The notes below the pieces were generated by a model. The model was not told the origin of the DNA and searched no databases. It saw only the letters and a list, made by a program, of their open reading frames with translations. The translations under genes and the position numbers were made by a program. 49,411 bases of DNA, from positions 1 to 49,411 of the forward strand of contig JAITKK010000056.1 of the NCBI GenBank assembly GCA_031278475.1, read 5' to 3'. Shown here one piece after another: positions 1-9,601 of the stretch; position 1 is the first letter of the stretch, and each line of letters opens with the position of its first letter. The DNA is from Deltaproteobacteria bacterium (GTDB lineage: Bacteria > Desulfobacterota > Desulfarculia > Adiutricales > Adiutricaceae).

Positions 1-615
1 TCCTTCACCGTCCGGGAGATCGTGAGCCTGGGGAGGAGGCCCTACCTGGGCCGCTGGGGGAGGCTCACGGACGACGACAACCAGATAATAGACAAGGCCA
101 TAAGCTTCCTGAACCTCACCCACCTCTCCAACAAGCTGGTGACCGCCCTCTCCGGGGGCGAGACCCAGAGGGTGGTCCTCGCGAGGACGCTCGCCCAGAA
201 CACCCCCGTGGTGCTCCTGGACGAGCCCACGGCCAGCCTGGACGTGGCCCAGGCCATAGACCTCATGGAGCGGGTGAAGGCCCTTGTGTCCCAGGGGGCC
301 CTGGTGGTGACGGTGACCCACGCCCTGCACCTGGCCGCGGTCTACGCGGACGACATGGTGTTCCTGAAGAAGGGCGCCCTTGTGGCCGCGGGCCCCCTCA
401 AGGGCACGATGACAAGGCCCATCCTTAGGGAGGTCTTCGACGCCGACGGCCTGGTGAGCCCAGACGAGTTCACGGGCGGGCTGAGGATATCCTTCAGGAG
501 CGCGTACATCGCCCACGGCCTCGGGGGGCCCGGGGCCAAGGACACGCCCGAGGGGCCCGCCAAAGGGACGGATCCGGAAGTGGTACTGGCCAAGGGCCCC
601 GCAAAAGATGGCTGA
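1..615 (+). CDS. ABC transporter ATP-binding protein, FecE/BtuD-like (5' end cut by window edge)
   Basis: Frame is open from base 1 (SFTVREIVSLGRRPYLGRW), so the 22 start is an artefact. Signature LSGGETQRVVLARTLAQ, Walker B VVLLDEPTASLD, H-loop VTVTHAL. Confidence 0.9.
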   Translation, partial: SFTVREIVSLGRRPYLGRWGRLTDDDNQIIDKAISFLNLTHLSNKLVTALSGGETQRVVLARTLAQNTPVVLLDEPTASLDVAQAIDLMERVKALVSQGALVVTVTHALHLAAVYADDMVFLKKGALVAAGPLKGTMTRPILREVFDADGLVSPDEFTGGLRISFRSAYIAHGLGGPGAKDTPEGPAKGTDPEVVLAKGPAKDG

Positions 616-1496
616 GAATGTTTGGCATAGCCGCCAAAGCTAAAACTTTTTAAAAATTCTAAATTTGCAATAATTTTGCATAAATAAAAAAACATTTGTT
701 TAACAATCAGGAACATGCGAGGCAATTGAAACCATATTAACCGATATGCCGGAATCGGAAAAACGCGCAGGCCACGGCGCATTATTTCCGTATCACGCGG
801 CTGCGTGGATTCATGGGAGCCTTGGGCTTCTCAAAACGAAATGGCAAAATTAAAATCATCCCAAAAATTATAACTTAGCATCATAACCATAATACGAAAG
901 CAATACCGTATCTTATATTGATAATTTGTTATCATAAAGGGTATTGACTTATAATCGAGCAAGTTCAAATTTATCCTACCCGATTATCGCGGGCCGGAAA
1001 CCATCGCAATGCAAGGGCGCGCCTCATTTTCAGCCCGGCATTGCCATGCGCTTTTCATGGCCAGAGTGAGAATCTCACTCGCAACTAAATAATCTCTGCT
1101 GCAAATGGCTGGGTTAGAGAGGGCCGCATACGCCTAAAATTTAATTTTGCGATTAACGGGAAGCGCCCCTTGGGCCGGGCGGGTTTTGCAAAAGATCCCA
1201 AAAAATCTTTTTTTCGCTTGCTTTTCTGGCTCTTTGGGCTATCATTGTCTCAGAACGCAGCCGCTAGCCCGATCCCGTAGGCGCGCTTGCCTATGGGGCC
1301 TGACAAGCAACATATCGGTTTGCATGACACTTTCGCCTTGGCCTCACTTGCGCGCCTTGCCGTTTGTTTTTTGGTTACGGCGCGCATCCGACGCGGCAAG
1401 TGATCCTGCTCCCAAGAGGAATCTTAATTGTGCTGGCACAGCCAAACGAGGCTCCTTTTTTTTTGCTGGGATTATGCGGCCGCAAATACAAGGAAA

Positions 1497-1668
1497 GCCT
1501 GGACGGCGAGAGCATTGGCTCAAAGGGAAGACAGTAGAGCTGTCACGGAACCGCCGCTGTGATCGGGGAATGGGGCCTATCGGCAAGTGCCGGCCTGCCA
1601 CTGTCCCTTGGGATGGGAAGGCAAAGGCTCCCGTGATGATCCGAAAGTCAGAAGACCTGCCTCCAGGC
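1497..1668 (+). ncRNA. Cobalamin (B12) riboswitch
   Basis: B12-box-like core GCCACTGTcccttgGGATGGGAAGGC...TGATGATCCGAAAGTCAGAAGACCTGCCT. Closing P1 stem GCCTGGA (1497-1503) / TCCAGGC (1662-1668). Lies upstream of cbiK. Confidence 0.9.
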
Positions 1669-1793
1669 AAAGCGCAAATCCTTGGATCCCTTCGCGGACG
1701 CCATCGGTTGTGTGCCTTGGCTTGAGCCGGCACAACCCCCAGCACCCTCGCGCGGTGGATCAAGGAATGCGCTGCCCGCGTAAAAAACGGATC

Positions 1794-1828
1794 GCGGTCC
1801 CAAACACAGTTGGGATCGCTTTTTTTTT
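1794..1828 (+). terminator. Intrinsic terminator, probable expression platform of the B12 riboswitch
   Basis: GCGGTCCCAA-acacag-TTGGGATCGC followed by nine T; located between riboswitch and cbiK start. Confidence 0.85.
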
Positions 1829-1871
1829 GGGGGATAAAATGCCCCTCTATCATAACTTAAAGAGGTGTGTT

Positions 1872-2942
1872 ATGACTTTTTCGAGTGCCAAGAATTCCCA
1901 TTTGAGGAGAGAACTTAGAATGATAATCGCCTTGTTCTCGTTCGCCCTCTTCCTGTTCGCGGTCGCGGCCATACAGCTTGCTTTCTCGACGGACGCCCAG
2001 GCCTATGAGAGGAAGGCCGAGAAACCCGCAATCGTCCTGGCGGCCTTCGGCACGACCGAGGTACCGGCCCTTCCCGCCATCCTGAACGTCGAGAAGAGGG
2101 TGAGGGCCGCCTTCCCAGACTACGACGTCCACATCGCCTTCACCTCCAACCAGATAAGGGAGACCTGGCACCAGAGGGCCACCGACGACGCCTTCAAGAA
2201 GGCCAACCCGGACATCCCCGAGGAGATCTACGGCGTCAAGAACGCGCTCACCACCTTGGCCGACATCCAGGAGCAGGGCTTCAGGCTCATCATGGTCCAG
2301 TCCCTTCACTTCGCCGACGGCGAGGAGTACACCGACCTTGCGAACCTGGTCAAGGCCCTTGCCGGCTACAACACCATGAAGCCGGTGCTCAAGCCCTTCC
2401 CGTGGCTCGGCCTCGGCGTCCCGGCCCTTGGGACCGGCGACGGCCAGCCGGCCTACATCGACGCGGCGGTCAAGGCCCTGGAGCCCTACGTGACCGAGGC
2501 CGTCAAGGCCGATTCCAACCTGGTCTTCATGGGCCACGGCAACGAGAACCTGACCCAGAAGATCTACTCCAAGCTTGAGGCCGCCCTCCGCAAGGCCTAC
2601 AAAAACGACAACATCTACATAGGCGCTGTCGAGGCCAAGCCGCACGCCGACGGCATCATCGAAGAGATCAAAAAGAACCCGAATGCCCCGAAGAACATCC
2701 TGGTCGCCCCGCTCATGCTGGTCGCCGGCGATCATGCCCGCAACGACATGTCCGGACCCCACCCCGAAAGCTGGACCAGCCAGTTCACGGCCGCCGGCTT
2801 CAACGCCACCCCCAAGCTGCAGGGCCTGGGCGAGATGGACAGCTGGGCCGATCTGTTCGTGAACCACCTGAAGGCAATCGAGCCCGGCCTCAAGGAACAG
2901 CAGGCCAAGGATCTCAAGGCCGAGGCCGCAGCGAAGAAGTAA
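1872..2942 (+). CDS. cbiK: Periplasmic sirohydrochlorin cobaltochelatase (CbiK family) with N-terminal signal peptide
   Basis: Signal peptide MIIALFSFALFLFAVAAIQLAFSTDAQA then KPAIVLAAFGTTEVPA; MGHGNEN; LMLVAGDHARNDMSG. The ORF-track start at 1587 lies inside the riboswitch; ATG 1872 or 1920 has an RBS. Confidence 0.88.
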   Translation: MTFSSAKNSHLRRELRMIIALFSFALFLFAVAAIQLAFSTDAQAYERKAEKPAIVLAAFGTTEVPALPAILNVEKRVRAAFPDYDVHIAFTSNQIRETWHQRATDDAFKKANPDIPEEIYGVKNALTTLADIQEQGFRLIMVQSLHFADGEEYTDLANLVKALAGYNTMKPVLKPFPWLGLGVPALGTGDGQPAYIDAAVKALEPYVTEAVKADSNLVFMGHGNENLTQKIYSKLEAALRKAYKNDNIYIGAVEAKPHADGIIEEIKKNPNAPKNILVAPLMLVAGDHARNDMSGPHPESWTSQFTAAGFNATPKLQGLGEMDSWADLFVNHLKAIEPGLKEQQAKDLKAEAAAKK

Positions 2943-3029
2943 GCCAAGCCCAAAAGGCCAGGCCTTACTGTCAGACAACCGCGGGCCGGGGGGGCTTGGC
3001 CCCCCCGGTTTCCCGCACCATGCGACACG

Positions 3030-4040
3030 ATGAACGAAAAACACAATCCGGGACCCACCCCGGCGCGGCGGTCGCGGGCCGTGGGCCTCGTCCCGGCCCT
3101 TGCGGCCATGGCCCTAAGCATCCTCGCGATGCTCTGGCTACCGGCCTTTCTTTCCGCGGACGACGCGAGGCCAAGGATAATCAGCCTCTACGCCGCCCAC
3201 ACCGAGATAGTGCTGAGGGTGGGCGCGAGGGACAACCTTGTGGGGATCTCCGAGCAGGAGACCTACGACGGCCCCGAGACCCAAGGCTGGAAAAGGCCCC
3301 AGACCTTCTCGGTGGGCGACGACGTGGAAAAATACCTGGCGGCCAACCCGGACATAATACTCATCAGGCCCCAGCACCTTGGCTCGGCCAAGGGCCTGTT
3401 CGACTCCCTCGCCGCGACCGGGATCAGGATCTGGGTCAAGCAGATAATCCACGCCGAGGAGCTCTACGACTACTGGCTCGAGATCGGCAAGATCTGCGGG
3501 AAGGACGAGAAGGCCTCCGGGATGGTGGCGGCCTTCAAGGAAGCCCTCAAGCCCTACGAGGAGAGGACCAAGGCCAGGACCAAGAGGCCCGGGGTCTTCT
3601 TCGAGTCGGTCCACAAGGAGGTCAAGACCTTCACCCCCGACTCCATCCCCATCTGGGTGGTGACCGTATCCGGTGGCATCAACGTGGCCTCGGACGCCCA
3701 GCCCGCAAGGCCTGGCCTTGTGGTGGCCGACTACGGCCCGGAAAAACTCCTGGCCAAGGCATCCGAGGTGGACGTGTTCCTCTCCCAGGAGGGCCCCATG
3801 AACAGGGTCCCCCTGGACGTCATAAAGAACCGCACCATCTACCAGGCGCTGCCTGCCATCAAGGACGGCAGGGCCTACAAGGTGCCGGAGGATCTCGTAT
3901 CCAGGCCGACCCCGAGCCTCATCGAGGGCATCGCGCTTCTGGAGAGCATTTTCTTCCCGGAAGGCCCGGTCACCGCGCCGGCAGCGGCCGCGCCCGGTGC
4001 CGCCCCGGCCTCCCAGGACGGCCAAAAACCCGCCAATTAG
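3030..4040 (+). CDS. ABC transporter periplasmic substrate-binding protein (BtuF/FecB-like)
   Basis: Signal/TM N-terminus; RIISLYAAHTEIVLRVGARDNLVGISEQETYDGPE, NPDIILIRPQH; lies next to cbiK under the B12 riboswitch. Confidence 0.8.
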   Translation: MNEKHNPGPTPARRSRAVGLVPALAAMALSILAMLWLPAFLSADDARPRIISLYAAHTEIVLRVGARDNLVGISEQETYDGPETQGWKRPQTFSVGDDVEKYLAANPDIILIRPQHLGSAKGLFDSLAATGIRIWVKQIIHAEELYDYWLEIGKICGKDEKASGMVAAFKEALKPYEERTKARTKRPGVFFESVHKEVKTFTPDSIPIWVVTVSGGINVASDAQPARPGLVVADYGPEKLLAKASEVDVFLSQEGPMNRVPLDVIKNRTIYQALPAIKDGRAYKVPEDLVSRPTPSLIEGIALLESIFFPEGPVTAPAAAAPGAAPASQDGQKPAN

Positions 4041-4080
4041 GGCCCGGCATGCCCCCTCCCCCTCAGGGGTCATGACACGA

Positions 4081-4122
4081 AAAGCCCGCCGCGGCCCCGG
4101 GACGGGCCGCGGCGGGCTTTTC
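4081..4122. terminator. Strong intrinsic terminator hairpin (bidirectional)
   Basis: AAAAGCCCGCCGCGGCCC-cgggac-GGGCCGCGGCGGGCTTTT between convergent genes. Confidence 0.9.
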
Positions 4123-4220
4123 GCTTTTCCCTGCTATCCCTGATTAGCCTTCTTTCCCTGCTTTTGGTTTTTTCCCCTGACTGACGCCGTTTTCATCGCG
4201 TTCCCTTGCCCGCATTCCGC

Positions 4221-4335
4221 TTGATTCCCCCGCCTTTCCCTGCTTTTCCCTGAATTCCCCTTCGTTCCCCCCGCTTTTCCCAACATTTCCCGTCGTTTCC
4301 CCCACTTTTCCCTGCTTTCCCTCGCTATTTCCTTG
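4221..4335. repeat. 10-bp-period TTTCCC-type degenerate tandem tract
   Basis: Consecutive 10-mers such as ttgattcccc cgcctttccc tgcttttccc tgaattcccc ttcgttcccc ccgcttttcc. Confidence 0.75.
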
Positions 4336-4430
4336 CCTTTGCTTCCCAGGCATCCCACCGCAAAGGCAATCCGTCCCAATCCTCACCTGCCCCCCCGCCC
4401 CTTCGCGGCCGACACGCCCCGCGGGAAGCC

Positions 4431-6245
4431 CTACCTTTCAACGCCGTTCGACCCCTTGCAGAGCTTTTCCAGGCTCATGACGTTCTCGGAGAGCACGTCC
4501 GCCTGCTCCTTGAGGTTGGTGGCGAACGAGGCGGTCTGCTCGGAGGAGGCGGCGTTGGACTGCGTGACCTTGTCCATCTGCATCATCGCCTTGGAGATCT
4601 GGTCTATGCCTTGGGTCTGCTCCTTGGAGGCCTCGGCCACCTCCGCTATCAGCTGGGCCGTCTTGTTGACGTCGCTCGCGACCACCATGAACATGTCGGA
4701 GGCGGTCTTGACCAAGGAGGAACCGCTGTTTATGTTGGCGGTGGTGTCCTCTATGAGGCTTGCGGTGTTCTTGGCGGCCTCGGCGCTGCGGATTGCGAGG
4801 TTCCTGACCTCGTCGGCCACGACCGCGAACCCGGCCCCCGCCTCGCCCGCCCTCGCGGCCTCGACGGCCGCGTTCAGGGCGAGAAGGTTGGTCTGGAAGG
4901 CTATCTCGTCTATGGTCTTTATGATCTTCCCTATCTCATTGCCCGACACGGCTATGTGCTCCATGGCCTCGCGGACCTGGACCATCGCGGCCGACGAGCG
5001 GGAGACCGCGTCGTTGGTCCCCACCACCAAGGTGTTGGCCTCGAAAGCGTTGTCGGAGTTCCTCTTCGTCATGGAGGTGAGCTGCTCGAGGCTTGCGCTT
5101 GTCTGCTCGAGGGACGCGGCGTTTTCCGTCGCACCCTCCGCCAAGGAGTTGGAGGCCGAGGTAAGTTCGGACGACGCGTTGTCAACCTGCATCGCGCCTT
5201 CCGCAAGAGCCTTCACTATCACGTTCAAGGGCCCTAGGATGCTCCTCGTGATTAAGAGTGATAACGCAATCGAGAGGATGAGGCCTACAACGCCGCCCGC
5301 GACCATCACGATCCAGCTCTGCTGGACAAGGCCGAGGGTGGATCCGCTGAAGTTGTTGTTGACCGCGGTCATGGCCTCGGATAGCATGTTCACGGCCTCA
5401 AGGGCCTTGACCCTTGAGTCGACCCTTTCCTTCTTGTTGAGGTTGAGAAGCGGCATCAGGCGGTTAAGTTCCTGAACGGCCGCGGAGCATGAGCGACTGG
5501 TGGTGAGAATTACGTTAAGCTTATCCTTCTCGCTTGCTTTGGGATCGCCCAATATCTTTGTCGCAAGGGCGATGAGCTCGTTTACGCTCTTGCTGGCCTC
5601 TGCCAATTTGTCGGGGTCTTGGTTGAAGAAACCCTCGACCATGGCACTGTAGAACTCGAACGTGATCTTCTCCATGGCGAAGACGTTCTCGACCTCATCG
5701 AACCTAAAGCCTGCTCCCCCTTCCGTTGTGTTACTAAGTTGGGTCTTGATAAGATTCGACATTGAATTCTTGTAATCTTCGATGATTGCCATCAATGAAT
5801 TGAAGGCGTTGGTCGCATTCACCCTTGCATCCTGCAACCCTTTTTTGAGAGCCGGCATTTCCTCCACGTGAGACGTATATTCAGTGTACCTGCTCTCCGT
5901 GTCGGCAACCAGTTTCATTATGTTCGGCTGCCTATCTATGATTGACTTGTCGTTTAGGCCTGTTTTGATGTTTCCCAGATGCTTGGCGTTATTCGCCCTG
6001 TGGACGGTCCTAGCCTCCCATTGGCTCTGAAGCCCACCGAAACCGTACTCCGCCACGGCAACGCCTTCTGAGACGATGCCTACATGCAGGCTTGCGACAA
6101 GATCATTGTTAGGGACGATTTTTTGCTGCAAGATTGTGGTTTGGGTTTTGACATTGAATAGTAAAACCAATATCACCCCTATGACTATTATAAAAATACC
6201 ACAAATTGCCAAAAACCCCAGAATATTCCTATATTTCAACTGCAT
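4431..6245 (-). CDS. Methyl-accepting chemotaxis protein
   Basis: N-terminal TM, 4HB-like sensor, second TM, then hairpin tip [50 protein letters not shown]. Confidence 0.95.
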   Translation of the reverse strand: MQLKYRNILGFLAICGIFIIVIGVILVLLFNVKTQTTILQQKIVPNNDLVASLHVGIVSEGVAVAEYGFGGLQSQWEARTVHRANNAKHLGNIKTGLNDKSIIDRQPNIMKLVADTESRYTEYTSHVEEMPALKKGLQDARVNATNAFNSLMAIIEDYKNSMSNLIKTQLSNTTEGGAGFRFDEVENVFAMEKITFEFYSAMVEGFFNQDPDKLAEASKSVNELIALATKILGDPKASEKDKLNVILTTSRSCSAAVQELNRLMPLLNLNKKERVDSRVKALEAVNMLSEAMTAVNNNFSGSTLGLVQQSWIVMVAGGVVGLILSIALSLLITRSILGPLNVIVKALAEGAMQVDNASSELTSASNSLAEGATENAASLEQTSASLEQLTSMTKRNSDNAFEANTLVVGTNDAVSRSSAAMVQVREAMEHIAVSGNEIGKIIKTIDEIAFQTNLLALNAAVEAARAGEAGAGFAVVADEVRNLAIRSAEAAKNTASLIEDTTANINSGSSLVKTASDMFMVVASDVNKTAQLIAEVAEASKEQTQGIDQISKAMMQMDKVTQSNAASSEQTASFATNLKEQADVLSENVMSLEKLCKGSNGVER

Positions 6246-7533
6246 AACCGTGTCCAATATCAAAGGCACAAGCCGTCATAAAAGAGAATCCAGACAAAAT
6301 AAACGCCAACAATCCTCAATTTTAGGCAACAGCATGCGGCAAGCCCACAGTTCCACTGGTACCGTGAGTAAAGATAAAAATGATTTCCCACTGAACCCTT
6401 AGGCAATAAGGCTTTCGCCAAAAAGCCAAAAGATCCTAAAACTTTCTTGATAGCCGCCACCCTTTCCGGATCGAGGGGACTACCGCCATCCGCCTTATTA
6501 AAAGTATATCATCCGTTTTTGGTTTTATCCAAGCAAACATTTCTTTTTTTTACATATTATTTTTTATTTTTATGCAATAAAACACCCTACCATGCATTTT
6601 AACAATGTTCTTTATGTATCATGCATTATTAATATTATTCCATATTTTTATATTGCTAACGTTCCCTATTTTGAGTCCTATCAAAATATCCCCAAATTTG
6701 TGTAATATTAGACATTTTGCCATAATTTCACAATCCCAAAGACGATATTTTTCGCATCATAAATCAAGGGCTGCGCTTAAACACATTGGACGGCCATATA
6801 ATAATGTTGCGGGTAAAATAAGCTTTTCCTTGACTCATGTGAAAGTGCCGCATCAAAAACATTTTTTTGAAATATCTCAAAGTCACAACGCACGAATTGA
6901 TTTCGCACTACAGGCTGCGACCCATGATTTCCAGAACTTTTCGGTTTTTTGGCTTAGGTCGTTTGTTGGAAACCATATCCCGGCATTTCTGCCGCAATCA
7001 TCAGGCTGGGATAATTGCTTGGGGTATTTCGGCTGGGATATTTGCCTGGGATATTAGGCGGGAGGGGTTTTGCGGCACTTGGGCGGCTGGGATAATCTCG
7101 CGCGATTCATTATTCATGGGATTCATGGGACTTGAATCATCAAGCAGCGCAATCGGGGGCATCATTGGGATTTTAGCGATTTTTTCCAAAAATCATTTCC
7201 CAAGGTGCTTGCGCAAGGGCATCAAGGGCGCGCCCCTTGGCTTCCCCCGGTTCCGCAGGCATCCCGCGCAAAATCCCTGCTCCTTTCGCCCTCCCCCCAA
7301 GGCCGCTTGCCCCAGGCGCTATAAATCCCACCATGGGCATAGATGCCCCCTGGCCCCAGGGGGGGCTCGGGGAAGGCGGGGATCCAACGGGCGGATCCCC
7401 CCGAAAAGCGCTAGAATATGCCTCCGGGCGATAATCCCGCGCAGCCCCGGCGGCTGGGCCAAAGGCCGGCCCTAAGGGCCAAGGCCATGGAATCAACGGG
7501 GCGGCGGCGGGGCGCCGGCGGAAGCGAGGCAGG

Positions 7534-8916
7534 ATGGCAGGAGGCGACGACACAGGGGCCTTGACCCCGCCCAGGAAACCCAGGGCAGCCAAGGGCCCTC
7601 CCAGGCTCTGGGCCCTGGTGGACTGCGCCTCCTTCTACTGCTCCTGCGAGAGGCTGTTCCGGCCGGATCTCCTGGGCAAGCCCGTGGTGGTGCTCTCCAA
7701 CAACGACGGGGCCGTGGTGGCCATCACCCCGGAGGCCAAGGAGCTTGGCTTCGTGAGGGGTGACGCCTACTTCAAGAGGGAGAGGGAGCTGAGCGAGGCC
7801 GGGGTGGCCGTCTTCAGCTCCAACTACGCCCTGTACGGGGACATCTCCAGGCGGGTCATCCGGACCATGGAGTCGCTCGCGCCGGAGGTCCTCCAGTACT
7901 CCATAGACGAGGCCTTCGTGCCCCTGGGCAAGGCCCTGGCCCCCAACGCCCTGGAGCTGGGCGCGGCCATCCGCGAGCGGGTGGCCCGCTGGGTGGGGGT
8001 GCCCGTGCGGGTGGGCATAGGGGCCACCCGCACCCTCGCGAAGCTCGCCAACCACTGGGCCAAGAAGTCCCCTTCGGGCGTGCTGTTCCTGGCGCCGGGC
8101 TCCGAGCGGCTGGAGCTGACGCTCGCCGCCACCCCGGTGGGGGACCTGTGGGGCATAGGAAGGAGGGGGACGGCCAAGCTGGGCAAAATCGGCGTAAGGA
8201 CGGCGAAAGACCTGCGGGACATGGAGCTCCCCGCCGCCAGGAGGCTTCTCACCGTCACCGGGGAACGGACCGTCATGGAGCTGAGGGGTTTCCAGTGCGT
8301 GGCGGACGACCTCAGCCCGGCCCCCAGGAAGACCATGGTGTCCAGCCGCAGCTTCGGGAGGAAGGTTGAAAGGCTCCAGGACCTGGAGGAGGCCGTGGCC
8401 TCCCACGCGGCCCGGGCGGGCGAGCGGCTCAGGAGCGAGGGCTTGGCCGCGCTGGGGCTCTCGGTCTTCATAGAGACCAGCCGCTTCGGGAAGGACCCCT
8501 TCAACGCCGGGGCCACGCTGTGCCTCGGCTCCCCCACGAACTCAACGGTGTCCTTGGTGAAGGCCGCCAAGGAGGCCCTCGCCTCCTGCTTCGCCCCAGG
8601 CAGGCGCTACGCCAAGTGCGGCATCATGCTGTTCGACATCGCAAGCGAGGAGGCCGGCCCCCCGGCCGGGGGCCTGGTCCCGGAGGATATTGATTCCCGC
8701 CCGGCGGGGCTGATGGGCGCGATGGACGAGATAAACGCCAAGTACGGCAGGGGGACAATCAGGGTCATGGCCGAGCCGGGAAGGGACGCCTACTGGAAGC
8801 TGCGCCGGGACAGGCTCTCAAAGGTGTCCACCTGCGACCTTGGGCTCTTGCCGCTGGCCCTTGCCAAGCCCTGGCCCGGCGGGGCCCCTGGCCCCGCCGG
8901 CCCTCAGAGCTTGTGA
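7534..8916 (+). CDS. umuC: Y-family translesion DNA polymerase V catalytic subunit
   Basis: LWALVDCASFYCSCERLFRPDLLGKPVVVLSNNDGAVVA, SIDEAFV, RVGIGATRTLAKLANHWAKK. Confidence 0.93.
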   Translation: MAGGDDTGALTPPRKPRAAKGPPRLWALVDCASFYCSCERLFRPDLLGKPVVVLSNNDGAVVAITPEAKELGFVRGDAYFKRERELSEAGVAVFSSNYALYGDISRRVIRTMESLAPEVLQYSIDEAFVPLGKALAPNALELGAAIRERVARWVGVPVRVGIGATRTLAKLANHWAKKSPSGVLFLAPGSERLELTLAATPVGDLWGIGRRGTAKLGKIGVRTAKDLRDMELPAARRLLTVTGERTVMELRGFQCVADDLSPAPRKTMVSSRSFGRKVERLQDLEEAVASHAARAGERLRSEGLAALGLSVFIETSRFGKDPFNAGATLCLGSPTNSTVSLVKAAKEALASCFAPGRRYAKCGIMLFDIASEEAGPPAGGLVPEDIDSRPAGLMGAMDEINAKYGRGTIRVMAEPGRDAYWKLRRDRLSKVSTCDLGLLPLALAKPWPGGAPGPAGPQSL

Positions 8917-9332
8917 ATGACGTAGGTCACCACCCCCCAGACCACGGTCCCCTCGCTGTCGGTTATGTCGAACTCCGGGTAATCCGGGTTGTCGGGCACC
9001 AGGAAGACCCGCCTGTCCTTCACCCTCAGCCTCTTGACCGTGAGCTCGCCCTCCCAGGCGGCGATGACTATCCTCCCGGAGTCGGCCGGCCTTGAGCGGT
9101 CAACCACCAGGAGGTCGCCCTCGTTGATGCCTGCCCCGCTCATGGAGTCACCCCTCACCTTGAGGAAGAAGGTGGCGGCCTCGTTGCGGACCAGGAGCTT
9201 GTGCAGGTCCAGGCGCTCCTGGACGTAGTCCTCCGCCGGGGACGGGAAGCCCGCCGACACCGGGACGAAGAAGAGCGGCGCCCCCGGCTCGCCGGAACCG
9301 CCTTCCTCCGGCACGAATATTGTGAAGCTCAT
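8904..9332 (-). CDS. umuD: UmuD-like S24 family autoprotease
   Basis: SAGFPSPAEDYVQERLDLHKLLVRNEAATFFLKVRGDSMSGAGINEGDLLVVD...GELTVKRL: Ala-Gly cleavage site and Ser/Lys dyad. Start probably 9332 or 9356. Confidence 0.92.
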   Translation of the reverse strand: MSFTIFVPEEGGSGEPGAPLFFVPVSAGFPSPAEDYVQERLDLHKLLVRNEAATFFLKVRGDSMSGAGINEGDLLVVDRSRPADSGRIVIAAWEGELTVKRLRVKDRRVFLVPDNPDYPEFDITDSEGTVVWGVVTYVIHKL

Positions 9333-9498
9333 GCCACCAAGCCTTGAAAAATCCATCGTCCCTACGCCGGGCCAATGGCCCGCCCCCATTCCCCAAGGAA
9401 CGGCCTTTATGCCGTGCCTTGGGTTTTTTTATGCCTTTTATTCAGCATTATCAAAATACTAAATAAAATTAGAGATTTCAAGTGTCAGTTAGCGGCTT

Positions 9499-9527
9499 GC
9501 CGCCTTCCAGCCGCCTTCTCGCCGCCT
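9499..9527. repeat. 11-bp-period GCCGCCT repeat (3 copies)
   Basis: GCCGCCT at 9499, 9510 and 9521. Confidence 0.5.
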
Positions 9528-9601
9528 GCCACCTCTTGCCGCTTCCGGCCAGCCCATGCAAGCCCCTGAAACCCGCCAAGGATCCTCCCAGGACTATCTA
9601 T

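Noticed and set aside
1147-1725. ORFs 1147-1725 (+), 1344-1853 (-) and the 5' extension of 1587-2942
   Set aside because: They overlap the B12 riboswitch and its terminator; non-coding RNA explains the region better.
4333-5475. 380-aa plus-strand ORF opposite the chemoreceptor
   Set aside because: Antisense of the conserved MCP signalling domain; composition is Ala/Ser artefact.
6605-7475. ORFs 6605-7057 and 6867-7475
   Set aside because: Biased composition, no RBS or homology signals, and the translation of 7004-7060 simply reflects the GGGAT repeats (GWDNCLGYFGWDICLGY).
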